Part shown: piece by piece, positions 47,568 through 57,457 of the stretch
Layout: the number at the start of each line of letters is the position of its first letter
Numbering within the stretch: the first letter of the stretch is position 1
Assembly: GCF_014656135.1 (NCBI RefSeq)
Contig: NZ_BNBV01000005.1
Coordinates: forward strand, 1 to 64,000
Reading direction: 5' to 3'
Length of the DNA stretch: 64,000 nt
Origin: Streptomyces thermodiastaticus
Lineage (GTDB): Bacteria > Actinomycetota > Actinomycetes > Streptomycetales > Streptomycetaceae
Made by a program: the position numbers and the translations under genes
The notes under the pieces: model-generated
Told to the model about the DNA's origin: nothing
Seen by the model: the letters and a program-made list of their open reading frames with translations, nothing else
Databases searched by the model: none

Positions 47568-49085
47568 TCAGTGCGCGGAGGCCGCCATCGGGGCGCCGCC
47601 CCGGGCCGGACGCGCGATGATCAGCACGCCCGAGACCACCGCGGCGAGCAGCATCGCGGCCACACCCCACCAGATGGCCTGGGTGTACCCGTGCACGATG
47701 CCCTCGCGCAGCACCTGCGTCCTGCGGGAGGGGTCGGTCAGGTGGCTGCCGACGTAGGTGGTGGTGGCCGAGGTGGCGATGGTGTTCAGCAGCGCCGTGC
47801 CCAGCGAACCGCCCACCTGCTGCGAGGTGTTGACCATCGCGGAGGTCACACCGGCGTCCTGCGGGCGGATGCCGTGGGTCGCGGTGGAGAACACCGGCAT
47901 GAAGGTCAGGCCCATGCCCAGGCCGAGCAGGATCTCGGCGGGCAGCACATGCGTGACAAAGGCGGAGTCGACCCCGAGCCGGGTCAGCACCACCAGACCG
48001 CAGGCCGCCAGCAGCATGCCGGGCACCATCAGCAGCCGCGGGGAGGTGCGGGGCAGCAGCCGGGCGGAGATCTGCGTGGAGCCGATGATGATCGACGCGG
48101 ACATCGGCAGGAACGCCAGGCCGCTGCGCACCGGCGAGTAGCCGAGGATGTCCTGCAGGTAGTAGGTCATGAACAGGAACAGCCCGAACATGCCGATCGT
48201 GGCCAGACCCATGGTCAGGAAGCAGCCGGCACGGTTGCGGTCGGCGAGGATGCGCAGCGGCAGCAGCGGCGACTTCGCCTTGGTCTGCCACAGCACGAAC
48301 GCCGCCAGCAGCACCACGCCGCCGGCCAGCAGGCCCAGCACCAGGCCGTCGCTCCAGCCGCGCGGCTCGGCCTCGGAGAAGCCGTAGACCAGGGCGACCA
48401 GGCCGCCGCAGCCGAGGATCACGCCGGGCACGTCCAGCGTGACGTCGCTGTGGCCGGGGCGGTCCCGCAGCAGGAGGGCGGCGCCGATCACCGCCACGAT
48501 CGCGATCGGGATGTTCACGTACAGGCACCAGCGCCAGTTCGCGTACGAGGTCAGCACGCCGCCCAGCAGCAGGCCGATCGCGCCGCCCGCGCCGGCGATG
48601 GCGCCGTAGATGCCGAACGCCTTGCCGCGCTCACGCGGGTCGGTGAACGTCGTCGTCATCAGCGACAGCGCGGACGGAGCCAGCACCGCGCCGAAGACGC
48701 CCTGCAGGGCGCGGGCGCCGAAGAGCAGGCCAGGGCTCTGCGCGGCGCCGCCGATCGCGGAGGCGACGGCGAAGCCGACCAGGCCGATGATGAAGGTGCG
48801 CTTGCGGCCGACCAGGTCCGCGATGCGCCCGCCGAGCAGCAGCAGGCCGCCGAAGGCCAGGGTGTAGGCGGTGATGACCCACTGCCGGTTGCCGTCGGTC
48901 ATGCCGAGAGCCTTCTGCGCGGACGGCAGGGCGATGTTCACGATGGTCGCGTCGAGCACGACCATCAGCTGGGCCAGGGCGATGATCACCAGCCCCCACC
49001 AGCGGCGGGGGTCGGGAGCGGAGCCACCGGTGGCATCGGTGGCCGGGGCCGTCCGTATCGGGGCGGCCGTGGGCGAATCAGTCAT
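47568..49085 (-). CDS. MFS drug:H+ antiporter, DHA2 (EmrB/QacA) family
   Basis: 505 residues with about 14 hydrophobic segments. LAQLMVVLDATIVNIALPS (motif D1 in TM1), GRIADLVGRKRTFIIG (motif A) and GIYGAIAGAGGAIGLLLGGVLTSYANWRWCLYVNIP (motif C and after) place it in the 14-TM exporter group. It is divergent from the MarR-type gene 350 nt away, the common repressor/exporter pairing. A perfect 7-3-7 dyad lies directly before the start codon over the ribosome site. Substrate unknown. Confidence 0.92.
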   Translation of the reverse strand: MTDSPTAAPIRTAPATDATGGSAPDPRRWWGLVIIALAQLMVVLDATIVNIALPSAQKALGMTDGNRQWVITAYTLAFGGLLLLGGRIADLVGRKRTFIIGLVGFAVASAIGGAAQSPGLLFGARALQGVFGAVLAPSALSLMTTTFTDPRERGKAFGIYGAIAGAGGAIGLLLGGVLTSYANWRWCLYVNIPIAIVAVIGAALLLRDRPGHSDVTLDVPGVILGCGGLVALVYGFSEAEPRGWSDGLVLGLLAGGVVLLAAFVLWQTKAKSPLLPLRILADRNRAGCFLTMGLATIGMFGLFLFMTYYLQDILGYSPVRSGLAFLPMSASIIIGSTQISARLLPRTSPRLLMVPGMLLAACGLVVLTRLGVDSAFVTHVLPAEILLGLGMGLTFMPVFSTATHGIRPQDAGVTSAMVNTSQQVGGSLGTALLNTIATSATTTYVGSHLTDPSRRTQVLREGIVHGYTQAIWWGVAAMLLAAVVSGVLIIARPARGGAPMAASAH

Positions 49086-49102
49086 GAAGTGAACGTCACT
49101 TC
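49086..49102 (-). promoter_or_regulatory. Perfect dyad over the exporter ribosome-binding site (candidate operator)
   Basis: GAAGTGA-ACG-TCACTTC is a perfect 7-bp inverted repeat with a 3-nt centre. It ends at the exporter ATG and covers its AAGGAAG ribosome site. It could be a MarR-type operator or an RNA hairpin that hides the ribosome site. Confidence 0.5.
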
Positions 49103-49396
49103 CTTGGTCACGAGGGTGTGCAAACGTGGCTGTATCGGAGCGCGGGGCACACGGCGCCGTCGCCCGGCACGCCGTCGTGGTCCGGGCGACGGGCGCGCGG
49201 ACGCCCTCCTCCGGGCACGTGTGGCCCCGAGCGCGTCACTGCTCCCGCGTCGCGTCGAAGAGTGGTCGTGGTGGTGAGAAGCCGCGGGACTCCTGCCGCG
49301 GACTTCTCTCCGGCGTCGTGCCGGTCTGAGGTGCGCCGGGTCTCCCGTCTCCCGGCACGCGAAACGGACCCCCCGATCCGTCATGCTCATAGATCG

Positions 49397-49409
49397 TCAG
49401 TAATGCTGA
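49397..49409. promoter_or_regulatory. Short dyad in the marR promoter region
   Basis: TCAG-TAATG-CTGA lies in an AT-rich pocket (49385-49430) within otherwise GC-rich sequence, 26 nt before the MarR start. Such pockets often hold the promoter and operator of divergent exporter/MarR pairs. The arms are only 4 bp, so the call is weak. Confidence 0.3.
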
Positions 49410-49435
49410 TGGTGCATCTAGTGTAGCCTGCGGCC

Positions 49436-49930
49436 ATGAAGGACGTGTGTCTCCCCGATGTCCTGGCCGGGAGGCTCGGGTATCTGCTGAAACACGCCTA
49501 CGTCGGCATCGCGGGCGCAATGGAGGAGGCGCTGGCGCCCTTCAGCCTCCTCCCGCGCGAACTGGCCGTGATGTCGGTCATCGACGCCGCCCGGGAGCAG
49601 CCGTCCCAGCTGGAGATCGCCGCACAGATCGGCATGGACCGCACGACGATGGTCGGCGTCATCGACTCCCTGGAGAAGAAGGGCTACGTGGAACGCCGGC
49701 GCAGCGACCGCGACCGCCGCCGCAACGTCGTCACCCTCACCCCCGAGGGCCTGACCTGCCTCCGCGAGGCGGACCAGGCCCGCGAACGCGTCGAACGCGA
49801 CTTCCTCGCCCCTCTGGATGCCGCCTCCGCCCGCGCCCTGACCGAGGCCCTGCGAACCATCTACTGCGCCCGCAAGGCCGCGGGCCGCATCCTCTCCGCC
49901 GGCCACCTGCACTGCGGTCGGCCGACCTGA
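49436..49930 (+). CDS. MarR-family transcriptional regulator
   Basis: 164 residues. Winged-helix core: LLPRELAVMSVIDAAREQPSQLEIAAQIGMDRTTMVGVIDSLEKKGYVERRRSDRDRRRNVVTLTPEGL, with the recognition helix RTTMVGVIDSLEKKG and the wing DRDRR. N- and C-terminal helices form the dimer. Four Cys (including CLPD near the N-terminus and YCARK) could make it redox responsive. Divergent from the MFS exporter, which it probably represses until a ligand binds. Confidence 0.9.
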   Translation: MKDVCLPDVLAGRLGYLLKHAYVGIAGAMEEALAPFSLLPRELAVMSVIDAAREQPSQLEIAAQIGMDRTTMVGVIDSLEKKGYVERRRSDRDRRRNVVTLTPEGLTCLREADQARERVERDFLAPLDAASARALTEALRTIYCARKAAGRILSAGHLHCGRPT

Positions 49931-50075
49931 GCCCGGCGTAGGGTGCTGTTCTTCTCCGTCCTCCGGTCCCCTCACGCCGCGGTGCGGGGCTTCAGCGGCG
50001 AGCTACGCACGTGTGGGCGTGATGTTCTGCGGTGGATGGGCGGCACAGTGGCCGTCGGCCGGCGGTGTGCCGCCG

Positions 50076-50272
50076 CGTTTTCTGGACGGGCTGCAGGCAG
50101 CACAGCACAGGGTGGGCCGGAGGCCAGCCACACCACGGTCATCGGCCACAGTTACGGCTCCACCACCGTGGGCGCCGCGTCCAAGGCTCCCGGGCATTTA
50201 GCGGCCGACGACATCGTCGTCTCGGGCTGCTGGCGGGCGCCCGAGGGCACGGACCTCACCACACAGTACTGA
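50076..50272 (+). pseudogene. Fragment of a DUF1023-type alpha/beta hydrolase
   Basis: HTTVIGHSYGSTTVGAASK and LAADDIVVSG are the nucleophile elbow (GHSYG) and following strand of DUF1023 alpha/beta hydrolases. A preceding piece, RFLDGLQAAQH, matches the same family but lies in another frame, and the rest of a 400-500 residue protein is missing. The region is therefore a decayed remnant. The broader gap 49931-50724 has no intact gene. Confidence 0.65.
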
Positions 50273-50327
50273 TCGCGCCGATCTTGACGAAGCCTTTGCC
50301 TCCCGGCGCATCATGGCGTCACGAAGT

Positions 50328-50355
50328 TTGATCCCGTCCCCCAGCGGGGTAATCT
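50328..50355 (+). promoter_or_regulatory. Candidate S10 operon promoter
   Basis: TTGATC (50328-50333) and TAATCT (50350-50355) with a 16-nt spacer, about 370 nt before rpsJ. The resulting leader contains the hairpin shared with the str operon. Confidence 0.45.
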
Positions 50356-50635
50356 CTTCGACTCCGATTGGCCAGTCCCCGGTCCCCTGTGGCAGACTGT
50401 CCGAGTTGCTCGGTCGAGTGTTGATGCTGCGCGCCTCCCGCCGGGAGGACCGGAAGCGAGTCCCACGGTACTCGTCAACCTTGCGTGGGTTGGAAGTACG
50501 GGAATCTTCCGGGAAGCGTGGGCGCGGCACCGGCCAGGCACCCGGTGGGCCTTTTGCTCCCGGTCCGCGGTTCCGGAGGGGCCGTCGCAATCCCGCAGGG
50601 ATGTTCGACAAGGGACATCTGTGTCAGCGGAGGCG

Positions 50636-50660
50636 CGACACGCCCGACCGCGTGGGTCGG
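50636..50660 (+). promoter_or_regulatory. Leader hairpin shared with the str operon
   Basis: CGACACGCCCGACCGCGTGG followed by GTCGG, identical to 38056-38080 at 24 of 25 positions. It lies 64 nt before the rpsJ ATG. GTTCCAG follows at 50685, as after the str copy. Confidence 0.6.
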
Positions 50661-50724
50661 AGGAGAGGGCAACGGAAACCGCCGGGTTCCAGAGCGTGAG
50701 AAGAGACAGGACTACGAAGTAGCC

Positions 50725-51033
50725 ATGGCGGGACAGAAGATCCGCATCCGGCTCAAGGCCTACGACCACGAGGTCATCGACTCCTCGGCGAAGAAGATCG
50801 TCGAGACGGTGACCCGGACCGGTGCGTCGGTCGCGGGCCCGGTGCCGCTGCCCACTGAGAAGAACGTGTACTGCGTCATCAAGTCGCCGCACAAGTACAA
50901 GGACTCGCGCGAGCACTTCGAGATGCGTACGCACAAGCGCCTGATCGACATCCTCGACCCGACCCCCAAGACCGTTGACTCTCTGATGCGACTCGACCTC
51001 CCGGCCGGTGTCGACATCGAGATCAAGCTCTGA
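50725..51033 (+). CDS. rpsJ: 30S ribosomal protein S10
   Basis: 102 residues, [19 protein letters not shown], complete to [12 protein letters not shown]10 (NusE) sits in the 30S head and also joins NusB/NusG antitermination complexes. First gene of the S10 block. It has a long untranslated leader of at least 300 nt with the shared hairpin. rplC follows after 18 nt. Confidence 0.98.
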   Translation: MAGQKIRIRLKAYDHEVIDSSAKKIVETVTRTGASVAGPVPLPTEKNVYCVIKSPHKYKDSREHFEMRTHKRLIDILDPTPKTVDSLMRLDLPAGVDIEIKL

Positions 51034-51051
51034 GGCCGGTGATCTGAAGAG

Positions 51052-51696
51052 ATGGCTAAGCAGATCAAGGGCATCCTGGGCGAGAAGCTCGGCATGACGC
51101 AGGTCTGGGACGAGAACAACCGTGTCGTCCCGGTCACCGTCGTCAAGGCCGGGCCCAACGTCGTCACCCAGATCCGTACGAACGACCGCGACGGCTACGA
51201 GTCCGTCCAGCTCGCTTTCGGCGAGATCGACCCGCGCAAGGTGAACAAGCCCCTCAAGGGCCACTTCGCGAAGGCCGACGTCACCCCGCGTCGTCACCTC
51301 GTCGAGATCCGCACGTCGGACGCCTCCGAGTACACGCTCGGCCAGGAGATCACCGCTGCGGTGTTCGAGGCCGGTACCAAGGTCGACGTGACCGGCAAGA
51401 GCAAGGGCAAGGGCTTCGCCGGTGTCATGAAGCGCCACAACTTCGGTGGCCTCGGCGCCGGGCACGGTACCCAGCGCAAGCACCGCTCGCCCGGCTCCAT
51501 CGGCGGCTGCGCCACCCCGGGCCGTGTGTTCAAGGGCCTCCGCATGGCGGGTCGCATGGGCAACGAGCGGGTCACCACCCAGAACCTGACCGTCCACGCC
51601 GTTGACGCGGAGAAGGGCCTGCTGCTCATCAAGGGCGCGGTTCCCGGTCCGAACGGCGGCCTCGTCCTGGTCCGCACCGCGGCCAAGGGGGCCTGA
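51052..51696 (+). CDS. rplC: 50S ribosomal protein L3
   Basis: 214 residues. [66 protein letters not shown] are the family signature, with the long loop that reaches the peptidyl transferase centre. An early assembly protein of the 50S subunit. Second gene of the S10 block. Confidence 0.98.
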   Translation: MAKQIKGILGEKLGMTQVWDENNRVVPVTVVKAGPNVVTQIRTNDRDGYESVQLAFGEIDPRKVNKPLKGHFAKADVTPRRHLVEIRTSDASEYTLGQEITAAVFEAGTKVDVTGKSKGKGFAGVMKRHNFGGLGAGHGTQRKHRSPGSIGGCATPGRVFKGLRMAGRMGNERVTTQNLTVHAVDAEKGLLLIKGAVPGPNGGLVLVRTAAKGA

Positions 51697-51704
51697 GGTA
51701 ACCG

Positions 51705-52364
51705 ATGAGCACTGTTGACATCCTTTCGCCGGCGGGCGAGAAGGCCGGTTCCGTCGAGCTCCCCGCGGAGATCTTCGGCGTTGAGAAGATCAGCGTCCCG
51801 CTGATCCACCAGGTCGTCGTCGCGCAGCTGGCCGCCGCCCGTCAGGGCACGCACAAGACCAAGACCCGCGGCGAGGTCCGCGGTGGTGGCAAGAAGCCGT
51901 ACCGCCAGAAGGGCACCGGTCGCGCCCGCCAGGGTTCGACCCGCGCGCCGCAGTTCGCCGGCGGTGGCGTCGTGCACGGCCCCGTGCCGCGCGACTACTC
52001 GCAGCGGACCCCGAAGAAGATGAAGGCCGCGGCCCTGCGCCACGCCCTCACCGACCGGGCCCGCCACAACCGGATCCACGTCGTCACCGGCGTGATCGAG
52101 GGCGAGACCCCGTCCACCAAGGCCGCCAAGGCGCTGTTCGGCAAGATCAGCGAGCGCAAGAACCTGCTGCTCGTCGCCGAGCGCTCCGACGAGGCCGCGT
52201 GGCTGTCCGCCCGCAACCTGCCCCAGGTCCACATCCTGGAGCCGGGCCAGCTGAACACGTACGACGTTCTCGTCTCGGACGACGTGGTCTTCACCAAGGC
52301 CGCTTTCGAGTCCTTCGTCGCCGGCCCGAACAAGGCCAACGACACCGAAGGGAGCGAGGCCTGA
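51705..52364 (+). CDS. rplD: 50S ribosomal protein L4
   Basis: 219 residues. The loop region [36 protein letters not shown] lines the exit tunnel near the macrolide site and is intact. L4 binds 23S rRNA domain I and, in enterobacteria, represses the S10 operon; that activity is not known here. The stop overlaps the rplW start (TGATG). Confidence 0.98.
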   Translation: MSTVDILSPAGEKAGSVELPAEIFGVEKISVPLIHQVVVAQLAAARQGTHKTKTRGEVRGGGKKPYRQKGTGRARQGSTRAPQFAGGGVVHGPVPRDYSQRTPKKMKAAALRHALTDRARHNRIHVVTGVIEGETPSTKAAKALFGKISERKNLLLVAERSDEAAWLSARNLPQVHILEPGQLNTYDVLVSDDVVFTKAAFESFVAGPNKANDTEGSEA

Positions 52365-52783
52365 TGGCTGCGCGTCACCCCTCCATCGCCTCCAAGGCTG
52401 CCAAGGCCGCCAAGGCCGCGCGTCTCGCCAAGGCGCGCCGTCACGCCACCGAGGGCAAGAAGACTGTCGAGACCCCGCTGAGCAAGGCCTACACGGACCC
52501 CCGTGACGTCCTGATCAAGCCGGTCGTCTCGGAGAAGAGCTACGCGCTCCTCGACGAGAACAAGTACACGTTCATCGTCGACCCGCGTGCCAACAAGACC
52601 CAGATCAAGGAGGCCGTCCAGGCGGTCTTCGAGGTCAAGGTCACCGGGGTCAACACGATCAACCGCCAGGGCAAGCGCAAGCGGACCCGCACCGGCTTCG
52701 GCCAGCGCGCGGCGACGAAGCGCGCGATCGTGACCCTCGCCGAGGGCGACCGTATCGACATCTTCGGCGGTCCGACCGCCTGA
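52364..52783 (+). CDS. rplW: 50S ribosomal protein L23
   Basis: 139 residues, longer than the typical ~95-100. The first ~45 residues are an Ala/Lys/Arg-rich extension ([20 protein letters not shown]) known from Streptomyces L23. The core is [35 protein letters not shown] and [23 protein letters not shown]23 sits at the tunnel exit and docks SRP and trigger factor. ATG overlaps the rplD stop. Confidence 0.97.
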   Translation: MAARHPSIASKAAKAAKAARLAKARRHATEGKKTVETPLSKAYTDPRDVLIKPVVSEKSYALLDENKYTFIVDPRANKTQIKEAVQAVFEVKVTGVNTINRQGKRKRTRTGFGQRAATKRAIVTLAEGDRIDIFGGPTA

Positions 52784-52822
52784 CGGCGGCCTGACCGTCC
52801 GATATCGGACGAGGACTGAGAA

Positions 52823-53659
52823 ATGGGTATCCGCAAGTACAAGCCGACGACTCCTGGCCGTCGTGGCGCCAGCGTCGCCGACTTCGTCGAAATCACGCGG
52901 TCCACGCCGGAGAAGTCGCTGGTCCGTCCCCTGCACAGCAAGGGCGGCCGTAACAATTCCGGTCGTGTGACCGTCCGCCACCAGGGCGGTGGCCACAAGC
53001 GCGCCTACCGCGTGATCGACTTCCGTCGTCACGACAAGGACGGCGTGCCGGCGAAGGTCGCGCACATCGAGTACGACCCCAACCGCACCGCGCGCATCGC
53101 GCTGCTGCACTACGCGGACGGCGAGAAGCGCTACATCCTCGCGCCGCGTGGCCTGAACCAGGGCGACCGCGTCGAGAACGGTCCCGGGGCCGACATCAAG
53201 CCGGGCAACAACCTGGCCCTGCGGCACATCCCGGTCGGTACCACGCTGCACGCCATCGAGCTGCGGCCGGGCGGCGGCGCCAAGTTCGCCCGCTCCGCCG
53301 GCGCCTCGGTGCAGCTGCTCGCGAAGGAGGGCTCGATGGCCCACCTGCGCATGCCGTCCGGTGAGATCCGTCTGGTCGACGTGCGCTGCCGCGCCACCGT
53401 CGGCGAGGTCGGCAACGCCGAGCAGAGCAACATCAACTGGGGCAAGGCCGGCCGCAAGCGCTGGCTGGGCGTCCGCCCGACCGTGCGTGGTGTGGTCATG
53501 AACCCGGTCGACCACCCGCACGGTGGTGGTGAGGGCCGTACCTCCGGTGGCCGCCACCCGGTGTCCCCGTGGGGCAAGAAGGAAGGCCGTACTCGTTCTC
53601 CCAAGAAGGCGAGCAACAAGTACATCGTCCGCCGCCGCAAGACGAACAAGAAGCGCTAA
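52823..53659 (+). CDS. rplB: 50S ribosomal protein L2
   Basis: 278 residues. It shows [15 protein letters not shown], the RNA-binding centre [15 protein letters not shown], and C-terminal [29 protein letters not shown] with the conserved His in HPHGGG near the peptidyl transferase centre. Essential for subunit association. Part of the continuous S10 block. Confidence 0.98.
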   Translation: MGIRKYKPTTPGRRGASVADFVEITRSTPEKSLVRPLHSKGGRNNSGRVTVRHQGGGHKRAYRVIDFRRHDKDGVPAKVAHIEYDPNRTARIALLHYADGEKRYILAPRGLNQGDRVENGPGADIKPGNNLALRHIPVGTTLHAIELRPGGGAKFARSAGASVQLLAKEGSMAHLRMPSGEIRLVDVRCRATVGEVGNAEQSNINWGKAGRKRWLGVRPTVRGVVMNPVDHPHGGGEGRTSGGRHPVSPWGKKEGRTRSPKKASNKYIVRRRKTNKKR

Positions 53660-53671
53660 GGACGGGTTGAG

Positions 53672-53953
53672 ATGCCTCGTAGCTTGAAGAAGGGGCCCTT
53701 CGTCGACGACCACCTGATGAAGAAGGTGGACGCCCAGAACGAAGCCGGCACCAAGAACGTCATCAAGACCTGGTCCCGCCGCTCGATGATCGTCCCGGCC
53801 ATGCTCGGCCACACGATCGCGGTGCACAACGGCAAGACCCACATCCCGGTGTTCATCACCGAGTCGATGGTCGGCCACAAGCTCGGCGAGTTCTCGCCGA
53901 CCCGCACCTTCCGGGGCCACGTCAAGGAAGACCGGAAGTCGAAGCGCCGCTAA
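53672..53953 (+). CDS. rpsS: 30S ribosomal protein S19
   Basis: 93 residues, [20 protein letters not shown], with [33 protein letters not shown] typical of S19. It binds the head of the small subunit with S13. Starts 12 nt after rplB. Confidence 0.98.
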   Translation: MPRSLKKGPFVDDHLMKKVDAQNEAGTKNVIKTWSRRSMIVPAMLGHTIAVHNGKTHIPVFITESMVGHKLGEFSPTRTFRGHVKEDRKSKRR

Positions 53954-53993
53954 GCGGATCGCAACAGAGACGCAAGTAACTGAAGGGACAACC

Positions 53994-54341
53994 ATGGAAG
54001 CCAGGGCCCAGGCGCGGTACATCCGCGTCACGCCCATGAAGGCCCGCCGCGTGGTGGACCTCATCCGTGGCATGAGCGCCACGGAGGCCCAGGCCGTCCT
54101 GCGATTCGCTCCGCAGGCAGCCTCCGTGCCGGTCGGCAAGGTGCTCGACAGCGCCATCGCCAACGCCGCGCACAACTACGACCACACGGACGTCGACAGC
54201 CTGTACGTCTCCCAGGCGTACGTCGACGAGGGGCCGACCCTGAAGCGGTTCCGTCCGCGCGCCCAGGGCCGCGCGTACCGGATCCGCAAGCGGACCAGCC
54301 ACATCACCGTGGTCGTCAGCAGCAAGGAAGGAACCCGGTAA
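53994..54341 (+). CDS. rplV: 50S ribosomal protein L22
   Basis: 115 residues starting [26 protein letters not shown]. The extended hairpin ([25 protein letters not shown]) reaches the exit tunnel beside L4. The stop TAATG overlaps the rpsC ATG. Complete and in operon order. Confidence 0.98.
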   Translation: MEARAQARYIRVTPMKARRVVDLIRGMSATEAQAVLRFAPQAASVPVGKVLDSAIANAAHNYDHTDVDSLYVSQAYVDEGPTLKRFRPRAQGRAYRIRKRTSHITVVVSSKEGTR

Positions 54342-55165
54342 TGGGCCAGAAGGTAAACCCGCACGGGTTCCGGCTCGGTGTCACCACCGACTTCAAGAGC
54401 CGCTGGTACGCCGACAAGCTGTACAAGGACTACGTCAAGGAAGACGTCGCCATCCGTCGGATGATGACGTCCGGTATGGAGCGCGCCGGCATCTCCAAGG
54501 TCGAGATCGAGCGCACCCGTGACCGCGTCCGCGTGGACATCCACACCGCGCGTCCGGGCATCGTCATCGGCCGCCGTGGCGCCGAGGCCGACCGCATCCG
54601 CGGCGACCTCGAGAAGCTCACCGGCAAGCAGGTCCAGCTGAACATCCTCGAGGTGAAGAACCCCGAGACCGACGCTCAGCTGGTCGCCCAGGCCGTCGCC
54701 GAGCAGCTCTCCTCCCGCGTCTCCTTCCGCCGCGCCATGCGCAAGAGCATGCAGTCGGCGATGAAGGCCGGCGCCAAGGGCATCAAGATCCAGTGCGGTG
54801 GCCGCCTCGGCGGCGCCGAGATGTCCCGCTCGGAGTTCTACCGCGAGGGCCGCGTGCCCCTGCACACGCTCCGCGCGAACGTGGACTACGGCTTCTTCGA
54901 GGCCAAGACGACCTTCGGCCGCATCGGTGTGAAGGTCTGGATCTACAAGGGCGACGTGAAGAACATCGCCGAGGTCCGCGCCGAGAACGCCGCCGCCCGT
55001 GCGGGCAACCGCCCGTCCCGCGGTGGCTCCGACCGCCCGTCGCGCGGTCGCGGTGACCGGCGCGGTCGCAAGCCGCAGCAGCAGCAGGCTCCGGCCGCCG
55101 AGGCCCCCAAGGCCGAGGCCCAGACCGCTGCCGCTCCGGCTGAGAGCACCGGAACGGAGGCCTGA
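54341..55165 (+). CDS. rpsC: 30S ribosomal protein S3
   Basis: 274 residues, [25 protein letters not shown] domain ([23 protein letters not shown]) and the S3-C domain ([31 protein letters not shown]) are intact. A C-terminal Arg/Gln/Ala-rich extension of about 60 residues ([18 protein letters not shown]) is typical of actinomycetes. S3 guards the mRNA entry tunnel. Confidence 0.98.
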   Translation: MGQKVNPHGFRLGVTTDFKSRWYADKLYKDYVKEDVAIRRMMTSGMERAGISKVEIERTRDRVRVDIHTARPGIVIGRRGAEADRIRGDLEKLTGKQVQLNILEVKNPETDAQLVAQAVAEQLSSRVSFRRAMRKSMQSAMKAGAKGIKIQCGGRLGGAEMSRSEFYREGRVPLHTLRANVDYGFFEAKTTFGRIGVKVWIYKGDVKNIAEVRAENAAARAGNRPSRGGSDRPSRGRGDRRGRKPQQQQAPAAEAPKAEAQTAAAPAESTGTEA

Positions 55166-55170
55166 CCGAC

Positions 55171-55590
55171 ATGCTGATCCCCCGTAGGGTCAAGCACCGC
55201 AAGCAGCACCACCCGAAGCGCACCGGTATGTCCAAGGGTGGCACGCAGGTTGCGTTCGGTGAGTACGGCATCCAGGCGCTGACCCCGGCGTACGTCACCA
55301 ACCGCCAGATCGAGGCGGCCCGTATCGCCATGACCCGTCACATCAAGCGTGGCGGCAAGGTCTGGATCAACATCTACCCGGACCGTCCGCTCACGAAGAA
55401 GCCGGCCGAGACCCGCATGGGTTCCGGTAAGGGTTCTCCGGAGTGGTGGGTCGCCAACGTCAAGCCCGGACGCGTCATGTTCGAGCTGTCGTACCCCAAC
55501 GAGAAGATCGCCCGTGAGGCGCTGACCCGTGCGGCCCACAAGCTGCCGATGAAGTGCCGGATCGTCAAGCGCGAGGCAGGTGAAGCGTGA
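55171..55590 (+). CDS. rplP: 50S ribosomal protein L16
   Basis: 139 residues, [19 protein letters not shown], with [15 protein letters not shown] and [25 protein letters not shown]. It positions the A-site tRNA. Starts 5 nt after rpsC. The stop overlaps the rpmC start. Confidence 0.98.
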   Translation: MLIPRRVKHRKQHHPKRTGMSKGGTQVAFGEYGIQALTPAYVTNRQIEAARIAMTRHIKRGGKVWINIYPDRPLTKKPAETRMGSGKGSPEWWVANVKPGRVMFELSYPNEKIAREALTRAAHKLPMKCRIVKREAGEA

Positions 55591-55814
55591 TGTCGGCCGG
55601 TACCAAGGCGTCCGAGCTGCGCGAGCTGGGCAACGAGGAGCTTCTCGCCAAGCTCCGCGAGGCCAAGGAAGAGCTGTTCAACCTCCGCTTCCAGGCGGCG
55701 ACGGGCCAGCTCGAGAACCACGGCCGTCTCAAGGCGGTCCGCAAGGACATCGCCCGGATCTACACCCTCATGCGTGAGCGTGAGCTCGGCATCGAGACGG
55801 TGGAGAACGCCTGA
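55590..55814 (+). CDS. rpmC: 50S ribosomal protein L29
   Basis: 74 residues from ATG 55590 (TGATG overlap with rplP). [52 protein letters not shown] is a complete L29 with a short acidic tail. A GTG three bases earlier is an alternative. It lies near the tunnel exit with L23. Confidence 0.97.
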   Translation: MSAGTKASELRELGNEELLAKLREAKEELFNLRFQAATGQLENHGRLKAVRKDIARIYTLMRERELGIETVENA

Positions 55815-56098
55815 TGAGCGAGAACAACGTGACTGAGCAGAAGACCGAGCGCGGTTTCCGCAAGACCCGTGAGGGTTACGTCGTCAGCGACAAGATGGAC
55901 AAGACCGTCGTCGTCGCCGTCGAGGACCGCGTCAAGCACGCGCTGTACGGCAAGGTCATCCGCCGTACCAACAAGCTCAAGGCGCACGACGAGCAGAACG
56001 CCGCGGGCGTCGGCGACCGCGTCCTCCTGATGGAGACCCGGCCGCTGTCCGCGACCAAGCGCTGGCGCGTCGTCGAGATCCTCGAGAAGGCCAAGTAA
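55814..56098 (+). CDS. rpsQ: 30S ribosomal protein S17
   Basis: 94 residues from the ATG that overlaps the rpmC stop. [42 protein letters not shown] and [19 protein letters not shown] define the S17 OB fold. Followed by a 99-nt gap with two hairpins before rplN. Confidence 0.98.
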   Translation: MSENNVTEQKTERGFRKTREGYVVSDKMDKTVVVAVEDRVKHALYGKVIRRTNKLKAHDEQNAAGVGDRVLLMETRPLSATKRWRVVEILEKAK

Positions 56099-56100
56099 TT

Positions 56101-56169
56101 CCTGCGGGCAAACCCGCAGGTCAGTTCCGCCAGGCTCCGGGGGTCCGCTCGGCATGAGCGGCCCCCCGG
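56101..56169 (+). other. Two consecutive hairpins between rpsQ and rplN
   Basis: CCTGCGGG/CCCGCAGG (56101-56120, 4-nt loop) starts 2 nt after the rpsQ stop. CCGGGGGTCCGCTC/GAGCGGCCCCCCGG (56137-56169) follows with one mismatch. They lie inside an otherwise tightly packed operon and may mark the border between S10- and spc-type transcripts, by termination or processing. Confidence 0.6.
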
Positions 56170-56197
56170 GGAACCGGCAGACGATCAGGAGATAGAC

Positions 56198-56566
56198 GTG
56201 ATCCAGCAGGAGTCGCGACTGCGCGTCGCCGACAACACGGGGGCGAAGGAGATCCTTTGCATCCGTGTGCTCGGCGGCTCCGGTCGCCGCTACGCGGGTA
56301 TCGGTGACGTCATCGTCGCCACCGTCAAGGACGCGATCCCCGGTGGCAACGTGAAGAAGGGTGACGTCGTCAAGGCGGTCATCGTTCGCACCGTCAAGGA
56401 GCGCCGCCGTCCGGACGGCTCGTACATCCGCTTCGACGAGAACGCCGCTGTCATTCTCAAGAACGACGGCGACCCTCGTGGCACCCGTATCTTCGGCCCG
56501 GTCGGCCGTGAGCTGCGCGAGAAGAAGTTCATGAAGATCATCTCCCTCGCGCCGGAGGTGCTGTGA
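56198..56566 (+). CDS. rplN: 50S ribosomal protein L14
   Basis: 122 residues from GTG 56198 ([40 protein letters not shown]). It is complete and ends [13 protein letters not shown]14 bridges the two subunits. GGAG lies upstream, and it is the first gene after the double hairpin. Confidence 0.98.
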   Translation: MIQQESRLRVADNTGAKEILCIRVLGGSGRRYAGIGDVIVATVKDAIPGGNVKKGDVVKAVIVRTVKERRRPDGSYIRFDENAAVILKNDGDPRGTRIFGPVGRELREKKFMKIISLAPEVL

Positions 56567-56568
56567 GC

Positions 56569-56892
56569 ATGAAGATCAAGAAGGGCGACCTGGTCCAGGT
56601 CATCACCGGCAAGGACAAGGGCAAGCAGGGCAAGGTCATTGCCGCTTACCCGCGCGAGGAGCGCGTCCTGGTCGAGGGTGTCAACCGGGTCAAGAAGCAC
56701 ACCAAGGCCGGGCCGACCGCCCGCGGCTCGCAGGCCGGCGGCATCGTGACCACCGAGGCCCCGATCCACGTCAGCAACGTGATGCTGGTCGTGGAGAAGG
56801 ACGGCAAGAAGGTCGTCACGCGCGTCGGCTACCGCTTCGACGAGAACGGCAACAAGATCCGCGTTGCCAAGCGGACGGGTGAGGACATCTGA
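56569..56892 (+). CDS. rplX: 50S ribosomal protein L24
   Basis: 107 residues from ATG 56569; a GTG at 56563 overlapping the rplN stop is an alternative that adds two residues. [38 protein letters not shown] carries the KOW motif. Assembly initiator of the 50S subunit. Confidence 0.96.
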   Translation: MKIKKGDLVQVITGKDKGKQGKVIAAYPREERVLVEGVNRVKKHTKAGPTARGSQAGGIVTTEAPIHVSNVMLVVEKDGKKVVTRVGYRFDENGNKIRVAKRTGEDI

Positions 56893-57452
56893 TGACGACC
56901 ACCACCGTGACTCCGCGTCTGAAGCAGAAGTACAAGGGCGAGATCGTCCAGAAGCTGCGTGACGAGTTCAAGTACGACAACGTCATGCAGGTTCCGAACC
57001 TGGTCAAGATCGTGGTCAACATGGGTGTGGGCGACGCCGCCCGCGACTCCAAGCTGATCGAGGGCGCCGTGCGCGACCTCGCCACGATCACCGGCCAGAA
57101 GCCGGCCGTCACCCGGGCCCGCAAGTCCATCGCGCAGTTCAAGCTGCGTGAGGGCCAGCCGATCGGTGCCCACGTCACGCTCCGTGGCGACCGCATGTGG
57201 GAGTTCCTGGACCGCACCCTGTCGCTGGCGCTGCCGCGCATCCGCGACTTCCGCGGTCTGTCCCCCAAGCAGTTCGACGGCCGTGGCAACTACACGTTCG
57301 GTCTCACGGAGCAGGTCATGTTCCACGAGATCGACCAGGACAAGATCGACCGCGTCCGGGGTATGGACATCACCGTGGTGACCACGGCGACCAACGACGA
57401 AGAGGGCCGTGCCCTTCTCCGTCACCTCGGCTTCCCGTTCAAGGAGGCGTGA
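56892..57452 (+). CDS. rplE: 50S ribosomal protein L5
   Basis: 186 residues, ATG overlapping the rplX stop. [60 protein letters not shown] and [21 protein letters not shown] are the family signature. L5 binds 5S rRNA. Confidence 0.98.
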   Translation: MTTTTVTPRLKQKYKGEIVQKLRDEFKYDNVMQVPNLVKIVVNMGVGDAARDSKLIEGAVRDLATITGQKPAVTRARKSIAQFKLREGQPIGAHVTLRGDRMWEFLDRTLSLALPRIRDFRGLSPKQFDGRGNYTFGLTEQVMFHEIDQDKIDRVRGMDITVVTTATNDEEGRALLRHLGFPFKEA

Positions 57453-57457
57453 GCGAG

